Source of the DNA: an uncultured Flavobacterium sp.
GTDB lineage: Bacteria; Bacteroidota; Bacteroidia; Flavobacteriales; Flavobacteriaceae
DNA: 64,000 nt
Assembly (NCBI RefSeq): GCF_947632075.1
Contig: NZ_CANRNX010000001.1
Coordinates: forward strand, 1-64,000
Direction: 5' to 3'
Part shown: positions 6,894 through 17,969 of the stretch, in pieces
Position numbering within the stretch: the stretch's first letter is position 1
Layout of the letters: the number at the start of each line of letters is the position of its first letter
Notes under the pieces: generated by a model
Told to the model about the DNA's origin: nothing
Seen by the model: only the letters and a program-made list of their open reading frames with translations
The model's database searches: none
Program-made: the position numbers and the translations under genes

Positions 6894-8801
6894 TTATAAT
6901 CTTCCGTCTATAATACCTTGAACAACTTCAGGATTAATCATCGTTGAAGTATCTCCAAACGTATCTAATCGATTGGTTGCGATTGAGCGTAACAAACGAC
7001 GTAGAATTTTACTTGAACGTGTTTTAGGTAAAGCTTCTACAAACTGAATTTTATCTAATCTTCCAATTGGACCATAATGTGAAGCAATCAGTTGATTAAT
7101 CTCTTTTTTAACATTTTCACGGTCACGAGTGGTTCCTTCAACTTTTAAGGTAATGAAACCATACAAACCATTTCCTTTAATATCGTGGTTATATCCAACA
7201 ACAGCACTTTCTGCAACTGCTGGATGCTGATTTATAGCATCTTCAATTGGTGCAGTACCAATATTATGTCCAGAAACTATAACTACATCATCGGTTCTAC
7301 CTGTTATTCTATAATATCCAACTTCATCACGCAAAGCACCATCTCCTGTAAAATAACAACCAGGAAAACCTGAAAAATAAGTTTCAATGAAACGTTCATG
7401 ATCGTTCCAAATTGTACGAGCCATCGAAGGCCAAGGGAATTTTATACATAAAGATCCCATAACTTGATTACCCTTAATTTCATTTTGTAATTCATCCATC
7501 AACACAGTTTGAATTCCTGGTAAAGGTAAACTTGCATAAGTTGGTTTAGTGGGTGTAACATTTGCTAAAGGTGAAATCATGATACTACCAGTTTCTGTTT
7601 GCCACCAAGTATCAACAATTGGACAGCGTTTTTTTCCAACAAAATCATTAAACCAATGCCATGCTTCTTCATTAATCGGCTCACCAACTGAACCTAAAAC
7701 TCTTAATGAACTTAAATCATGATCAACGATATACGAATAATCTTCAGTCATTAAAGAACGAATAGCTGTTGGAGCAGTATAAAATTGAGTTACTTTATGT
7801 TTATCTATAATATCCCAAAAACGACTTGGCGTTGGATACGAAGGAACACCTTCAAACATAACAGTTGTAGCTCCGTTTAATAAAGCTCCGTACAAATTAT
7901 ATGAATGTCCGGTAATCCAACCAAAATCAGCAGTACACCAAAAAACATCTTCATCTTTATAATCAAAAACATTATTAAAAGTATAAGCTGTCTGAATCAT
8001 ATAACCTGCAGTTGTATGAACCATTCCTTTTGGTTTTCCGGTTGAACCTGAAGTATAAAGAATAAACAATGGATCCTCAGAATCCATAATCTGAGCAACA
8101 CTTGATTCTTCAGCTTTCTCATATAAAGGAGCCAATAATAAATCACGACCTTCTTTCATTTGAATTGGCTCTTTGGTACGTTCAATTACTAAAACCCTTT
8201 CAACTGAAGTCACTTCTTCAATAGCTTCGTCAACTATTGGTTTTAATTGAATTGCTTTCGCACCACGGAAACCACCATCTGAAGTTATTACCATTTTAGC
8301 TTCGCAATCTTCTACACGAGTTTTTACTGCTTCTGCAGAAAAACCAGCAAAAATAACAGAATGAATTGCTCCAATTCTTGCACAAGCTAACATTGCTACA
8401 GCTAACTCTGGAATCATAGGTAAGTAAATACAAACGCGATCTCCTTTCTCAATTCCTTGAGATTTTAAAACATTAGCCATTTTTGAAACTCGAACATATA
8501 ATTCACTGTAAGAAATTATTTGAGCTTCTTCATTAATATCATTTGGTTCAAAAATCAAAGCTGTTTTATCACCTCTTTTAGCTAAATGTCTATCGATGGC
8601 ATTTTTTACGATGTTTAATTTTCCATCGGTAAACCATCTTATATCGTGTTTATCAAAATCGAAATCAAAAACTTTATCCCAAGCTTGGTACCATACAAAG
8701 TTTTCTTCAGCTATTTTACCCCAAAACTTACGAGGTTCTCTAACAGATTTTTTATAATGTTTAAAATATTGTTCTAAATCAGCAATTTTATAATAACTCA
8801 T
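6894..8801 (-). CDS. acs: Acetyl-CoA synthetase
   Basis: Acs activates acetate to acetyl-CoA through acetyl-AMP. The 635 residues match the usual length. Visible motifs are the AMP-binding P-loop YTSGSTGKPKG near residue 249, the WWQTETG core near 400 and the hinge TGRTDDVV near 505. The conserved C-terminal lysine that protein acetylases target in other bacteria lies in PKTRSSKILRR. The family consensus there is SGK, so the glycine before the lysine is serine here. The gene is a single transcription unit with its own terminator. Confidence 0.93.
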   Translation of the reverse strand: MSYYKIADLEQYFKHYKKSVREPRKFWGKIAEENFVWYQAWDKVFDFDFDKHDIRWFTDGKLNIVKNAIDRHLAKRGDKTALIFEPNDINEEAQIISYSELYVRVSKMANVLKSQGIEKGDRVCIYLPMIPELAVAMLACARIGAIHSVIFAGFSAEAVKTRVEDCEAKMVITSDGGFRGAKAIQLKPIVDEAIEEVTSVERVLVIERTKEPIQMKEGRDLLLAPLYEKAEESSVAQIMDSEDPLFILYTSGSTGKPKGMVHTTAGYMIQTAYTFNNVFDYKDEDVFWCTADFGWITGHSYNLYGALLNGATTVMFEGVPSYPTPSRFWDIIDKHKVTQFYTAPTAIRSLMTEDYSYIVDHDLSSLRVLGSVGEPINEEAWHWFNDFVGKKRCPIVDTWWQTETGSIMISPLANVTPTKPTYASLPLPGIQTVLMDELQNEIKGNQVMGSLCIKFPWPSMARTIWNDHERFIETYFSGFPGCYFTGDGALRDEVGYYRITGRTDDVVIVSGHNIGTAPIEDAINQHPAVAESAVVGYNHDIKGNGLYGFITLKVEGTTRDRENVKKEINQLIASHYGPIGRLDKIQFVEALPKTRSSKILRRLLRSIATNRLDTFGDTSTMINPEVVQGIIDGRL

Positions 8802-8898
8802 TTTATATTTTCTTTATATAATATAAATATAACTTTTTTTTTAAGAAAAAATAAACTTCAGAAGAAGATGTTTAAAAATAGTTAATAATTATAATTAA

Positions 8899-9837
8899 TT
8901 ATAAAATTATTTTTGTGTTTATAGAAGAATTAAACTCGTTAATTATTTGGTCAAACACTTCAGAAACCGTATCAATTTGATTGATTAAACCAGCAATTTG
9001 TCCGATTTCAAGTTCACCTTCAACTAAATCTCCTTCAAACATTCCTTTTTTAGCTCTACCTCTTCCCAACACTTCCTTTAACTCATCAACAGAAGCTCCA
9101 TTTATATAAGCATTTTGAACTTTATTAAAGAATTCATTTTTAATTAAACGAACTGGTGCTAATTCTTTTAAAGTTAATTGTGTATCACCTTCTTTTACAT
9201 CTTTTAAAAGATTCTTAAAGTTTTCATGTGCTGAACTTTCAACCGTCATCGCAAAACGAGTTCCCATTTGAACACCATCAGCACCAAGAATCAAGGCTGC
9301 GTGCATTCCTTTACCAGTAGCAATTCCGCCAGCTGCAATTACCGGAATAGAAATTTCTTTGGTAACCATGGGAATTAAAGTTAACGTAGTAGTTTCTTCA
9401 CGACCGTTGTGCCCACCTGCTTCGAAACCTTCAGCAACCACAGCATCAACACCTGCTTCTTGAGCCTTTAAAGCGAATTTGGTTGAACTTACTACATGCA
9501 CTACAGTTAAACCTTTTTCTTTAAGAAACGAAGTATAAGTTTTTGGATTTCCGGCAGAAGTAAAAATAATCTTCACTCCTTCTTCAATGATGATATTCAG
9601 AATTTCTTCAACATTCGGATAAAGCATTGGTACATTTACACCAAAAGGTTTATCTGTTGCTTTTTTACATTTTTGAATATGTTCACGCAAAACCTCAGGA
9701 TACATTGATCCTGCTCCGATTAATCCTAAACCGCCAGCATTACTAACAGCTGCGGCTAATTTATAACCACTATTCCAAATCATTCCTCCTTGAATAATTG
9801 GATATTTTATATTAAAAAGTTGAGTAATTCTATTCAT
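8899..9837 (-). CDS. Nitronate monooxygenase / FabK-like FMN enzyme
   Basis: The 312-residue TIM-barrel flavoprotein opens with IKYPIIQGGM and has SNAGGLGLIG near residue 35, EGFEAGGHNG near 133 and GGIATGKGM plus GADGVQMGTRF near 170-195. These are the FMN-binding signatures of the 2-nitropropane dioxygenase family, which includes nitronate monooxygenases and enoyl-ACP reductase II (FabK). The EAGGH motif is shared by both groups, so sequence alone does not decide. It lies downstream of mnmA and its terminator. Confidence 0.82.
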   Translation of the reverse strand: MNRITQLFNIKYPIIQGGMIWNSGYKLAAAVSNAGGLGLIGAGSMYPEVLREHIQKCKKATDKPFGVNVPMLYPNVEEILNIIIEEGVKIIFTSAGNPKTYTSFLKEKGLTVVHVVSSTKFALKAQEAGVDAVVAEGFEAGGHNGREETTTLTLIPMVTKEISIPVIAAGGIATGKGMHAALILGADGVQMGTRFAMTVESSAHENFKNLLKDVKEGDTQLTLKELAPVRLIKNEFFNKVQNAYINGASVDELKEVLGRGRAKKGMFEGDLVEGELEIGQIAGLINQIDTVSEVFDQIINEFNSSINTKIIL

Positions 9838-9862
9838 AACTATTTTTTAAAATTTGAAGATA

Positions 9863-9890
9863 CAAAAAACCAAACTTATTGAAGTTTGGC
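9863..9890 (-). terminator. Terminator of mnmA
   Basis: CCAAACTT and AAGTTTGG form an 8-bp stem with a 4-base loop, followed by TTTTTTG on the minus strand. It lies about 23 bases after the mnmA stop. Confidence 0.8.
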
Positions 9891-9912
9891 TCTTTGGTAT
9901 TTAATATTAGTT

Positions 9913-11109
9913 TTATAATCTGGAAATAACTCCTGAACCTATTAATTCATCATTCAAATGCCAAGATACAAATTGCCCTTCAGTAATTGCAGATTGAGGT
10001 TCATCAAACTGAACATACATTCCTGATTCAAATTTATATAGAGTAGCTTTTTGTAACGGTTGACGGTAACGAATACGCGCGGTAACTTCGATAGATTCTC
10101 CATTTTTTAAAGCTAAATCTTCACGGATAAAATGAATTTCTTCTGGTTTTACAAATAAAGATTTTCTGAATAATCCAGGATGTTGACTACCTTGACCAGT
10201 ATAAATAGCATTTTCTACTACATCTGTTCCAATAATAAACAACGGCTCCACCGTTCCACCAACATTTAAACCTTTTCGTTGCCCAATTGTATAATAATGA
10301 GCTCCATTATGATTTCCAACTTTCTTACCCATTTCTGGTACAAAATTAATCGAAGTAGATTCAGCAATTAATTGTTCTTCTAATGAATCGTATGCTTTTT
10401 CTTGCTTGTTAAAAACCGGATTATCTTTAGAAATTTCATAAATCAATCCTGCTTTTGGTTTTAATTGTTGTTGCAAAAATTCCGGTAAACGAACTTTTCC
10501 AATAAAACATAATCCTTGAGAATCTTTCTTCTCTGCAGTGATTAAATCATTGGCTGCTGCAATTTCACGAACTTCTGGTTTTAATAAATCACCAATTGGG
10601 AATAATGCTTTTACTAATTGTTCTTGAGATAATTGACATAAAAAGTACGATTGATCTTTATTCGGATCAACTCCTGCCATTAAACTATGAACTTCTTTTC
10701 CGTCGATAACTTGCGTTTGTTTACGACAATAATGTCCGGTTGCAACAAAATCAGCTCCAAGATCTAAAGCAATTTTCATGAAAACATCGAATTTAATTTC
10801 TCTGTTACATAAAACATCCGGATTTGGTGTACGTCCATTCTCGTATTCGTTAAACATATAATCAACGATACGCTCTTTATATTGTTCGCTTAAATCAACT
10901 GTTTGAAAAGGAATTACTATTTTATCAGCTACCATTAATGCGTCATTACTGTCTTCAAGCCAAGGACATTCGTTTGAAATAGTTACCGAATCATCATGCC
11001 AATTTTTCATGAATAATCCAATTACTTCGTATCCTTGCTCTTTTAATAAATATGCGGCTACGCTAGAATCAACTCCTCCAGATAAACCTACTACTACTCT
11101 TTTTTTCAT
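9913..11109 (-). CDS. mnmA: tRNA-specific 2-thiouridylase
   Basis: MnmA makes the 2-thiouridine at the wobble position of Lys, Glu and Gln tRNAs. The PP-loop GLSGGVDSS lies at the N-terminus. The catalytic cysteines are in NPDVLCN (about 96) and GLCFIGK (about 199), and DQSYFL is a tRNA-binding signature. The start is placed at ATG 11109 (MKKRVVV). An upstream in-frame TTG at 11130 falls inside the -7 promoter element at 11128-11135 and cannot be used. This gives 398 residues. Confidence 0.94.
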   Translation of the reverse strand: MKKRVVVGLSGGVDSSVAAYLLKEQGYEVIGLFMKNWHDDSVTISNECPWLEDSNDALMVADKIVIPFQTVDLSEQYKERIVDYMFNEYENGRTPNPDVLCNREIKFDVFMKIALDLGADFVATGHYCRKQTQVIDGKEVHSLMAGVDPNKDQSYFLCQLSQEQLVKALFPIGDLLKPEVREIAAANDLITAEKKDSQGLCFIGKVRLPEFLQQQLKPKAGLIYEISKDNPVFNKQEKAYDSLEEQLIAESTSINFVPEMGKKVGNHNGAHYYTIGQRKGLNVGGTVEPLFIIGTDVVENAIYTGQGSQHPGLFRKSLFVKPEEIHFIREDLALKNGESIEVTARIRYRQPLQKATLYKFESGMYVQFDEPQSAITEGQFVSWHLNDELIGSGVISRL

Positions 11110-11127
11110 TGTAAAAAAACTGATTTG

Positions 11128-11135
11128 CAAAAATA
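11128..11135 (-). promoter_or_regulatory. -7 element of mnmA promoter
   Basis: TATTTTTG on the minus strand fits TAnnTTTG and lies 18 bases before ATG 11109, leaving a very short leader. Confidence 0.5.
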
Positions 11136-11195
11136 CAACATTTCTAACTATTATTATATTCCTTTTAAGACCATTTTAAGGATTAAATATGTTAT

Positions 11196-11225
11196 AAAAA
11201 AAACCTGATCGTTAAATCAGGTTTT
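11196..11225 (-). terminator. Terminator of yidC
   Basis: AAAACCTGAT and ATCAGGTTTT pair around a 6-base loop, with a long T run on the minus strand. It starts 9 bases after the yidC stop. Confidence 0.85.
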
Positions 11226-11233
11226 CTTATCAA

Positions 11234-13117
11234 TTATTTTTTATTTCTTTTTTGTTGCTCTTGAGCTGCTTGAGCTTGCTCCATCATTTCTTGCATTTTA
11301 CGTTGGAATTTTCCTTGAGGTTTTTCCTTCGTTTTATTCTCGTCCATTTTCATTTTTAATTTATCGTGGCTTACAATTTTGTTTTTAATTACCCACATAA
11401 TTGCAATTGTAATCATGTTAGATACAAAATAGTATAATGATAAACCTGATGCGTAATTATTAAAGAAAAACAACATCATAATAGGAGAAATATAAATCAT
11501 AATTTTCATAATCTTACTCATATCTGGCATACCTTCTTGTGGTGCCATCTGAGGTTGATCTCCTGTTGTCATTTTCATATAGAAGAAAATTGCAATCGAA
11601 GCTAAGATTGGGAATAAACTCACGTGATCTCCGTAAAATGGAATTCTAAATGGTAGTTGAATGATGTTATCGTAAGAAGATAAATCATCTGCCCATAAGA
11701 ATGATTTTTGTCTTAAATCAAACGCTGATGGGAAGAATTGGAATAAAGCATAGAATACCGGAATTTGTGCTAATGCAGGCAAACAACCAGCCATTGGATT
11801 TACTCCTGCAGCAGAATACAACTTCATTGTTTCTTGCTGTTTCTTCATCGGATCGTTTTTATACTTCTCGTTGATTTCGTTTACTTCTGGACGAATAATT
11901 TTCATCTTTGCTTGAGAAACGTACGATTTATATGTAATTGGCGACATTACTAAACGAACTAAAATAGTTAAAGCAATAATCGCGATTCCGTAAGGTAAGA
12001 ACGAAGCTAAAATTCCGAATACTGGAATGAAAACAAATTCGTTAATCCAACCGAAAATCCCCCAACCAAGTGGCATTACTTTATCTAAATTTCTATTGTA
12101 GTCGTTTAAAATATCGTAAGAAGCTGGTCCGAAATATAAATTCATGTTGTAGTTTAATTCACCACCTTTGAATTCTAAAGGAACATTAGCTTGGAAATTT
12201 TTAGTAAATACGGTATCAAACTCTTCGTCTTTAACTAAGTTTTCAGATTTTAATTCTGCAGTTGTAAAAGCAGTATCTGTTAATAAAATCGAAGCAAAGA
12301 AATGTTGTCTGAAAGCAATGTAAGTTACATCTTTTTCTGTAGCATCATCTAAAGAACTTGAAGCACTTAAATAATCATCTTTTCCACCTTCGTATTCGTA
12401 AACCATTTCAGTATATCTGTTTTCATAAGAAATACTTTTTTCGTTACGATAAGCCTTTAACTGCCAATCTAAATCAGCAGGATTTGATCCATTAATTACA
12501 TTAGCTAATCCAACTGTTTTAATACTAAAATCTAACATATAATTGTTAGGTTTTATAACATAACGGTATTCTAAGAAAGCATTTTCAGAAGATTTCAACT
12601 TCATAGAAACCACAGTGTTTTCACCATCTTTAGAAACAGAAGGTTCAAACAACATTTCGTTTGTATTGAAAACGCGGTTATCTTTAGTTTGGAATTTCAG
12701 ATTTAATTTAGAGTTGTTGTCTTTAATTAAGGTAACAATTTCATTAGATTCTTTTGAAATCGCGTGGATTCCATTCAACTTAAGAGTTTTAATATAACCT
12801 CCTTTATTTGAAAAAGTAACAGTTAAATAATCTGTTGCAACAACAACCTCTTCGTCATAAGCAGCAGGTAAAGTTGCACTATAAGCGAAATCGCCTAAAG
12901 CAGCTTTAAATTTTTCTGTAGCCAATGAATCAGTTGGAGCTGCATTGAAAACTTCTGCAACAGCCATTGCAGCGGTATCTACATTTTCAGTCTTTTCTTT
13001 TTCTTCTTGAAGTTTGGCATCTTCTTTACCAAAACCACCAGAAATCATCCAAAATAAAAGTCCTGCGAGTAATCCCATTCCAATTAAACTACTCTTGTCT
13101 AATTTTTTTTCTTCCAT
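11234..13117 (-). CDS. yidC: Membrane protein insertase
   Basis: YidC inserts proteins into the inner membrane, alone or with Sec. The 627 residues comprise an N-terminal membrane anchor (about 10-27), a large periplasmic beta-sandwich domain (about 80-345) and the conserved C-terminal insertase core from about 355. The core has LTILVRLVMSPITYKSY and helices up to 590. The tail is highly basic and Gln-rich (KEKPQGKFQRKMQEMMEQ), suited to ribosome contact. It follows pyrG by 50 bases on the same strand with no terminator between, so the two are likely cotranscribed. Confidence 0.95.
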   Translation of the reverse strand: MEEKKLDKSSLIGMGLLAGLLFWMISGGFGKEDAKLQEEKEKTENVDTAAMAVAEVFNAAPTDSLATEKFKAALGDFAYSATLPAAYDEEVVVATDYLTVTFSNKGGYIKTLKLNGIHAISKESNEIVTLIKDNNSKLNLKFQTKDNRVFNTNEMLFEPSVSKDGENTVVSMKLKSSENAFLEYRYVIKPNNYMLDFSIKTVGLANVINGSNPADLDWQLKAYRNEKSISYENRYTEMVYEYEGGKDDYLSASSSLDDATEKDVTYIAFRQHFFASILLTDTAFTTAELKSENLVKDEEFDTVFTKNFQANVPLEFKGGELNYNMNLYFGPASYDILNDYNRNLDKVMPLGWGIFGWINEFVFIPVFGILASFLPYGIAIIALTILVRLVMSPITYKSYVSQAKMKIIRPEVNEINEKYKNDPMKKQQETMKLYSAAGVNPMAGCLPALAQIPVFYALFQFFPSAFDLRQKSFLWADDLSSYDNIIQLPFRIPFYGDHVSLFPILASIAIFFYMKMTTGDQPQMAPQEGMPDMSKIMKIMIYISPIMMLFFFNNYASGLSLYYFVSNMITIAIMWVIKNKIVSHDKLKMKMDENKTKEKPQGKFQRKMQEMMEQAQAAQEQQKRNKK

Positions 13118-13166
13118 TTAATTATTACTTAATTTTCAAATAATTTAGAGGTTCACCTCTTTTGTT

Positions 13167-14810
<1,644 letters not shown>

Positions 14811-14820
14811 TTAAACTTGG

Positions 14821-14828
14821 CAAAAATA
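14821..14828 (-). promoter_or_regulatory. -7 element of pyrG promoter
   Basis: TATTTTTG on the minus strand fits TAnnTTTG and lies 37 bases before the pyrG start codon. Confidence 0.45.
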
Positions 14829-14875
14829 CAACTATAATTTATACTGCGAAAGTAATAATTTGTAATTATGAAATT

Positions 14876-15109
14876 TTAATGCTTTGGATATTTGAAACGA
14901 ATATTTCTAATCATATCTTCTAATCCGTTTAATTTTAATTCGTAAACCAATTGCAATTGCTCTCCTAACTTCCCTTTCGGAAATCCTTTTCCACGATACC
15001 AAACTACATAATGTTCTGGTAAATCGATTAAATACCTGCCTTCAAATTTTCCGAAGGGCATTTTAGTATGTGCCAACTCAATAAGTAGTTTTTGTTGATC
15101 TTGAAGCAT
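14876..15109 (-). CDS. DUF3820 family small protein
   Basis: The 77-residue protein shows the DUF3820 pattern MPFGKFEGRYLIDLP at about 17-31, followed by YVVWYRGKGFPKGKLG. The family is widespread but has no assigned biochemical role. Some members are described as quorum-sensing-regulated virulence factors, and the fold is related to exonuclease-associated domains. There is no signal peptide. It is a monocistronic gene upstream of pyrG on the same strand. Confidence 0.8.
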   Translation of the reverse strand: MLQDQQKLLIELAHTKMPFGKFEGRYLIDLPEHYVVWYRGKGFPKGKLGEQLQLVYELKLNGLEDMIRNIRFKYPKH

Positions 15110-15293
15110 TAATGATAATAATGTTTATTAAAATTTCTAATTCAATTTAGAAACTTAAAATTATAAAAAGAAGGCTAAATTATGAATTCTATTCCGATAA
15201 TTCTCTGAAAGAAAATAATTATAATTTATAATCTTTCTCATCATTTAAAACCAAAGCTTTTTTTATTTAAATTAGTATATAAAAATTATAGCT

Positions 15294-16550
15294 ATGAAAA
15301 TAAACACCTTTAATGATTTAGTTGAAGCCATTCAAAATGGAAAGCAAAATATTATAATTACAAGAAATATTCTTTGTAATTATTCGTTGTTGTTACCAGA
15401 TAATGTAGATATTAGCGGTCAAGAACAAGAAAACGGACAAGTTCCATTATTATCTTTTCAAAATTCAGATGGTATAGGAATAAGTTCTAACAACACAATT
15501 AAAAATTTAAATATTGATGTTCCTTCAAATCATAAAGCCATTTTTAATACTACTGTAAGAAAAGATTTAGGTGTTTTTAATTTAGAAAATCTACAAACTA
15601 CAGGTCAAGTTTCTATTATCACACGGGTTGGAGTAAAAACAACAAAAGTCAAAATACAAAATTTAAACATTATTGCTTCTGACTCTCGTTTCTATCTTGA
15701 GCAACCTCAAAAATACGGAGTAAATGTTTTACAAGGTGCTTTAACTATTTACAATATAAATCCGGATGAAGAAAGTATTTTAGAAGTACAAGCAGAAAAC
15801 GTAAGTATTGGACAAAAAAATGCTCCTGTTAGTGGAAGTGGAATCTTTATTTGCGGCTTTGGTGATACGGGAGGAAAAACGCATGTTAAAAAATTACAAA
15901 CCAATTCTGTTTACTCAAATGGTAAAATTCCTTTAGGAGTAGCTGATTATATTACTGGTGGTGTTTTTATATGTTACGGAGCACATGCAGATGAAGTAAT
16001 TACAGACGGTGAAATTGTTACTTACGGAGTTAATGATATGGTTTTAGATGTTTGGGGAAGTGTTGAAAATTGGACAAGCAATGCACCCATAATTTCTTAT
16101 GGTCCAAGCGGTGTTGGTTTCGTGAATTTCGGAACAGTTAAAAATTTCATTGCCAACGCCCCATTACAAACTTACGGACTTGGAGCTCGAGGATACAATC
16201 AATACGATGGAACTGTAGAAAATATAACTTTTAAATCTATTGAAACCTTTGGAGACGGTTCTGTTGGTATTCAAATTAGTAAAGCTATTGGAAATTTAAC
16301 CGTAAACGAAAACGTATCTACATGGGGCTCTATCGGAAGTTCGTTAGTAAAAGGCGTTTACGTTGATTTGCCTGCTTACGCTTTTAGTATAAAAAACGGA
16401 GGTAGTGCAAAAAACATTACAATAAAAGGTAATTTACAAACTTTTGGAGATGAAGTAACTACTTATATAGTTGAAGAAGGTGGCAATCCGGGTGAATTAC
16501 AAATCGAAGGTAAATTAATTGCTAAGGGTAAAAATTCAAAAACAAAATAA
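15294..16550 (+). CDS. Predicted cytoplasmic beta-helix protein, function unknown
   Basis: I do not recognise this 418-residue protein. It has no signal peptide, membrane helix or sorting domain. From about residue 60 it consists of short irregular repeats of 20-30 residues with alternating hydrophobic positions, such as VENWTSNAPIISYGPSG, VKNFIANAPLQTYGLGA and VENITFKSIETFGDGS. Each has a turn rich in Gly and Asn ending in (T/S)(Y/F)G. This is the pattern of a right-handed parallel beta-helix, as in pectate-lyase-like folds, but no catalytic signature is visible. A terminator follows directly and its neighbours face away, so it is a single-gene unit. Its intracellular location is unusual for this fold. 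Confidence 0.75.
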   Translation: MKINTFNDLVEAIQNGKQNIIITRNILCNYSLLLPDNVDISGQEQENGQVPLLSFQNSDGIGISSNNTIKNLNIDVPSNHKAIFNTTVRKDLGVFNLENLQTTGQVSIITRVGVKTTKVKIQNLNIIASDSRFYLEQPQKYGVNVLQGALTIYNINPDEESILEVQAENVSIGQKNAPVSGSGIFICGFGDTGGKTHVKKLQTNSVYSNGKIPLGVADYITGGVFICYGAHADEVITDGEIVTYGVNDMVLDVWGSVENWTSNAPIISYGPSGVGFVNFGTVKNFIANAPLQTYGLGARGYNQYDGTVENITFKSIETFGDGSVGIQISKAIGNLTVNENVSTWGSIGSSLVKGVYVDLPAYAFSIKNGGSAKNITIKGNLQTFGDEVTTYIVEEGGNPGELQIEGKLIAKGKNSKTK

Positions 16551-16554
16551 AGAA

Positions 16555-16585
16555 AAATACAGCCTTTTTGAAAGGCTGTATTTTT
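16555..16585. terminator. Shared terminator of beta-helix gene and trmH
   Basis: AATACAGCCTTT and AAAGGCTGTATT pair around a short loop with A and T runs on both sides. It serves both convergent genes, ending at the trmH stop codon. Confidence 0.88.
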
Positions 16586-17269
16586 TTATTTTAAATCATC
16601 AATATAACGTTGTGTAATAAAATCAATATCTTTAATAGATTTTCTACACCAATCAATTTTCTTTTCAAGAATTTGTTGTTCAGTTAATTTCCAATCTACA
16701 TCGCTTCTTCTTAATTTATTAGTTAACTGTTGAATAATAATCGCAGCAGAAACCGAAATATTCAAACTTTCTGTAAAACCAACCATCGGAATTTTTAAAA
16801 AAGTATCTGCTTCTTTCATAATATCTTCTGAGAGTCCGTTACGTTCAGTTCCAAAGAAAATTGCAGAAGATTTTGTAACATCAAAATTTTCTAAATCGTA
16901 AGCCTCAACATGCGGAGTAGTTGCAACAATTTGATACCCTTGATTTCGTAAAGTTTCTACACAATTAATATTGGTATTATATCTATGAATATCAACCCAT
17001 TTTTCTGCACCAAGTGCAATTTCTTTATCAATGGTTTTTCCAAATTTTTGTTCAATTACATGCAATTCTTGAATTCCAAAAACCTCACAACTTCGCATTA
17101 CAGCGCTGGTGTTATGCAATTGAAATAAATCTTCACAAACAATGGTTAAATGCTTGGTTCTATTTTCTAAAACTTCTAAAAAACGCTCTTTTCTATTTTC
17201 TGAAATTATATTTTCTAAATAATTTAAATAATTTTCATCCTGAAAAAGGAAACTATTATTTTCTATCAT
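16586..17269 (-). CDS. trmH: tRNA (guanosine-18-2'-O)-methyltransferase-like SpoU enzyme
   Basis: The 227-residue protein has the three SpoU/TrmH motifs: NTSAVMRSCEVFG near residue 54, IFFGTERNGLS near 136 and IPMVGFTESLNISVSAA near 158. These form the trefoil-knot SAM site. The length and C-terminal extension match bacterial TrmH, which methylates G18 of tRNA. Other SpoU rRNA methyltransferases are possible but less likely. It is transcribed alone from a promoter element at 17285-17292. Confidence 0.85.
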   Translation of the reverse strand: MIENNSFLFQDENYLNYLENIISENRKERFLEVLENRTKHLTIVCEDLFQLHNTSAVMRSCEVFGIQELHVIEQKFGKTIDKEIALGAEKWVDIHRYNTNINCVETLRNQGYQIVATTPHVEAYDLENFDVTKSSAIFFGTERNGLSEDIMKEADTFLKIPMVGFTESLNISVSAAIIIQQLTNKLRRSDVDWKLTEQQILEKKIDWCRKSIKDIDFITQRYIDDLK

Positions 17270-17284
17270 GATTTTGAATTTCTA

Positions 17285-17292
17285 CAAAGATA
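17285..17292 (-). promoter_or_regulatory. -7 element of trmH promoter
   Basis: TATCTTTG on the minus strand is a perfect TAnnTTTG match, 15 bases before the trmH start codon. Confidence 0.55.
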
Positions 17293-17373
17293 CCATTTCG
17301 AAGTACGATTTAATAATTACTTATGAAACAAATTTGAAATTGTTACTTACCTTAGCCTAAATATTATTTTATT

Positions 17374-17955
17374 ATGAAATACATTCCATTTATATGTTTC
17401 GCTTTTTTATTTTCATGTGGAAAGAAAGAAGAAAAAAAGGTAACAGATCTTCCTAAAGAAATTAAAACCGAAATGTACACTTTAGAAACCAATAACTTTT
17501 TTATTGACATTCCTGAAGGATTTGCAGTTAACGAAATGAAAATTGCAAACAAATACGCTATGAAAGACTTAATCAAAAGCGATAGTTTACAATATTTCTT
17601 AGTTGCTTCTGATAAAATAAATTCAAAAATTACATTTGATTTTAACTCAAATTATCTAAATTCAGAATTAAATTTAAACGATTTAAACCAAGGTTTATAT
17701 CAACAATACAAAGCAAAATTTCCGAATGAAGTTTTAGAAATTGCTATTCAAAAAGATACTTTAGTTGGCAACAAACAAATAAACTATTTGGTTTTTAATG
17801 CTATTTTCAATGATAAACCAGAGCAAACCATGTACAGTTTAATTAAAGAAAATGGTAATATTGTAAATATTAATTTTAAAACTGATGATGTTTCAGGTAA
17901 ATTAAATGAAGACAAAAATCATTGGAAAATCATCGAAAGTATTGGTTTAAAATAA
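17374..17955 (+). CDS. Hypothetical lipoprotein
   Basis: The 193-residue protein starts with a short basic N-terminus and hydrophobic core ending in the lipobox FLFSC, followed by GKKEEKK. It should therefore be exported and lipid-anchored. The mature part is a mixed alpha/beta domain of about 165 residues with no motif I recognise, although its size and pattern (NFFIDIPEGFAV near 45) recall PsbP-like or DUF1795-type folds. The next gene begins 14 bases later, so they form an operon. Confidence 0.75.
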   Translation: MKYIPFICFAFLFSCGKKEEKKVTDLPKEIKTEMYTLETNNFFIDIPEGFAVNEMKIANKYAMKDLIKSDSLQYFLVASDKINSKITFDFNSNYLNSELNLNDLNQGLYQQYKAKFPNEVLEIAIQKDTLVGNKQINYLVFNAIFNDKPEQTMYSLIKENGNIVNINFKTDDVSGKLNEDKNHWKIIESIGLK

Positions 17956-17969
17956 AATAATTAGATTTT

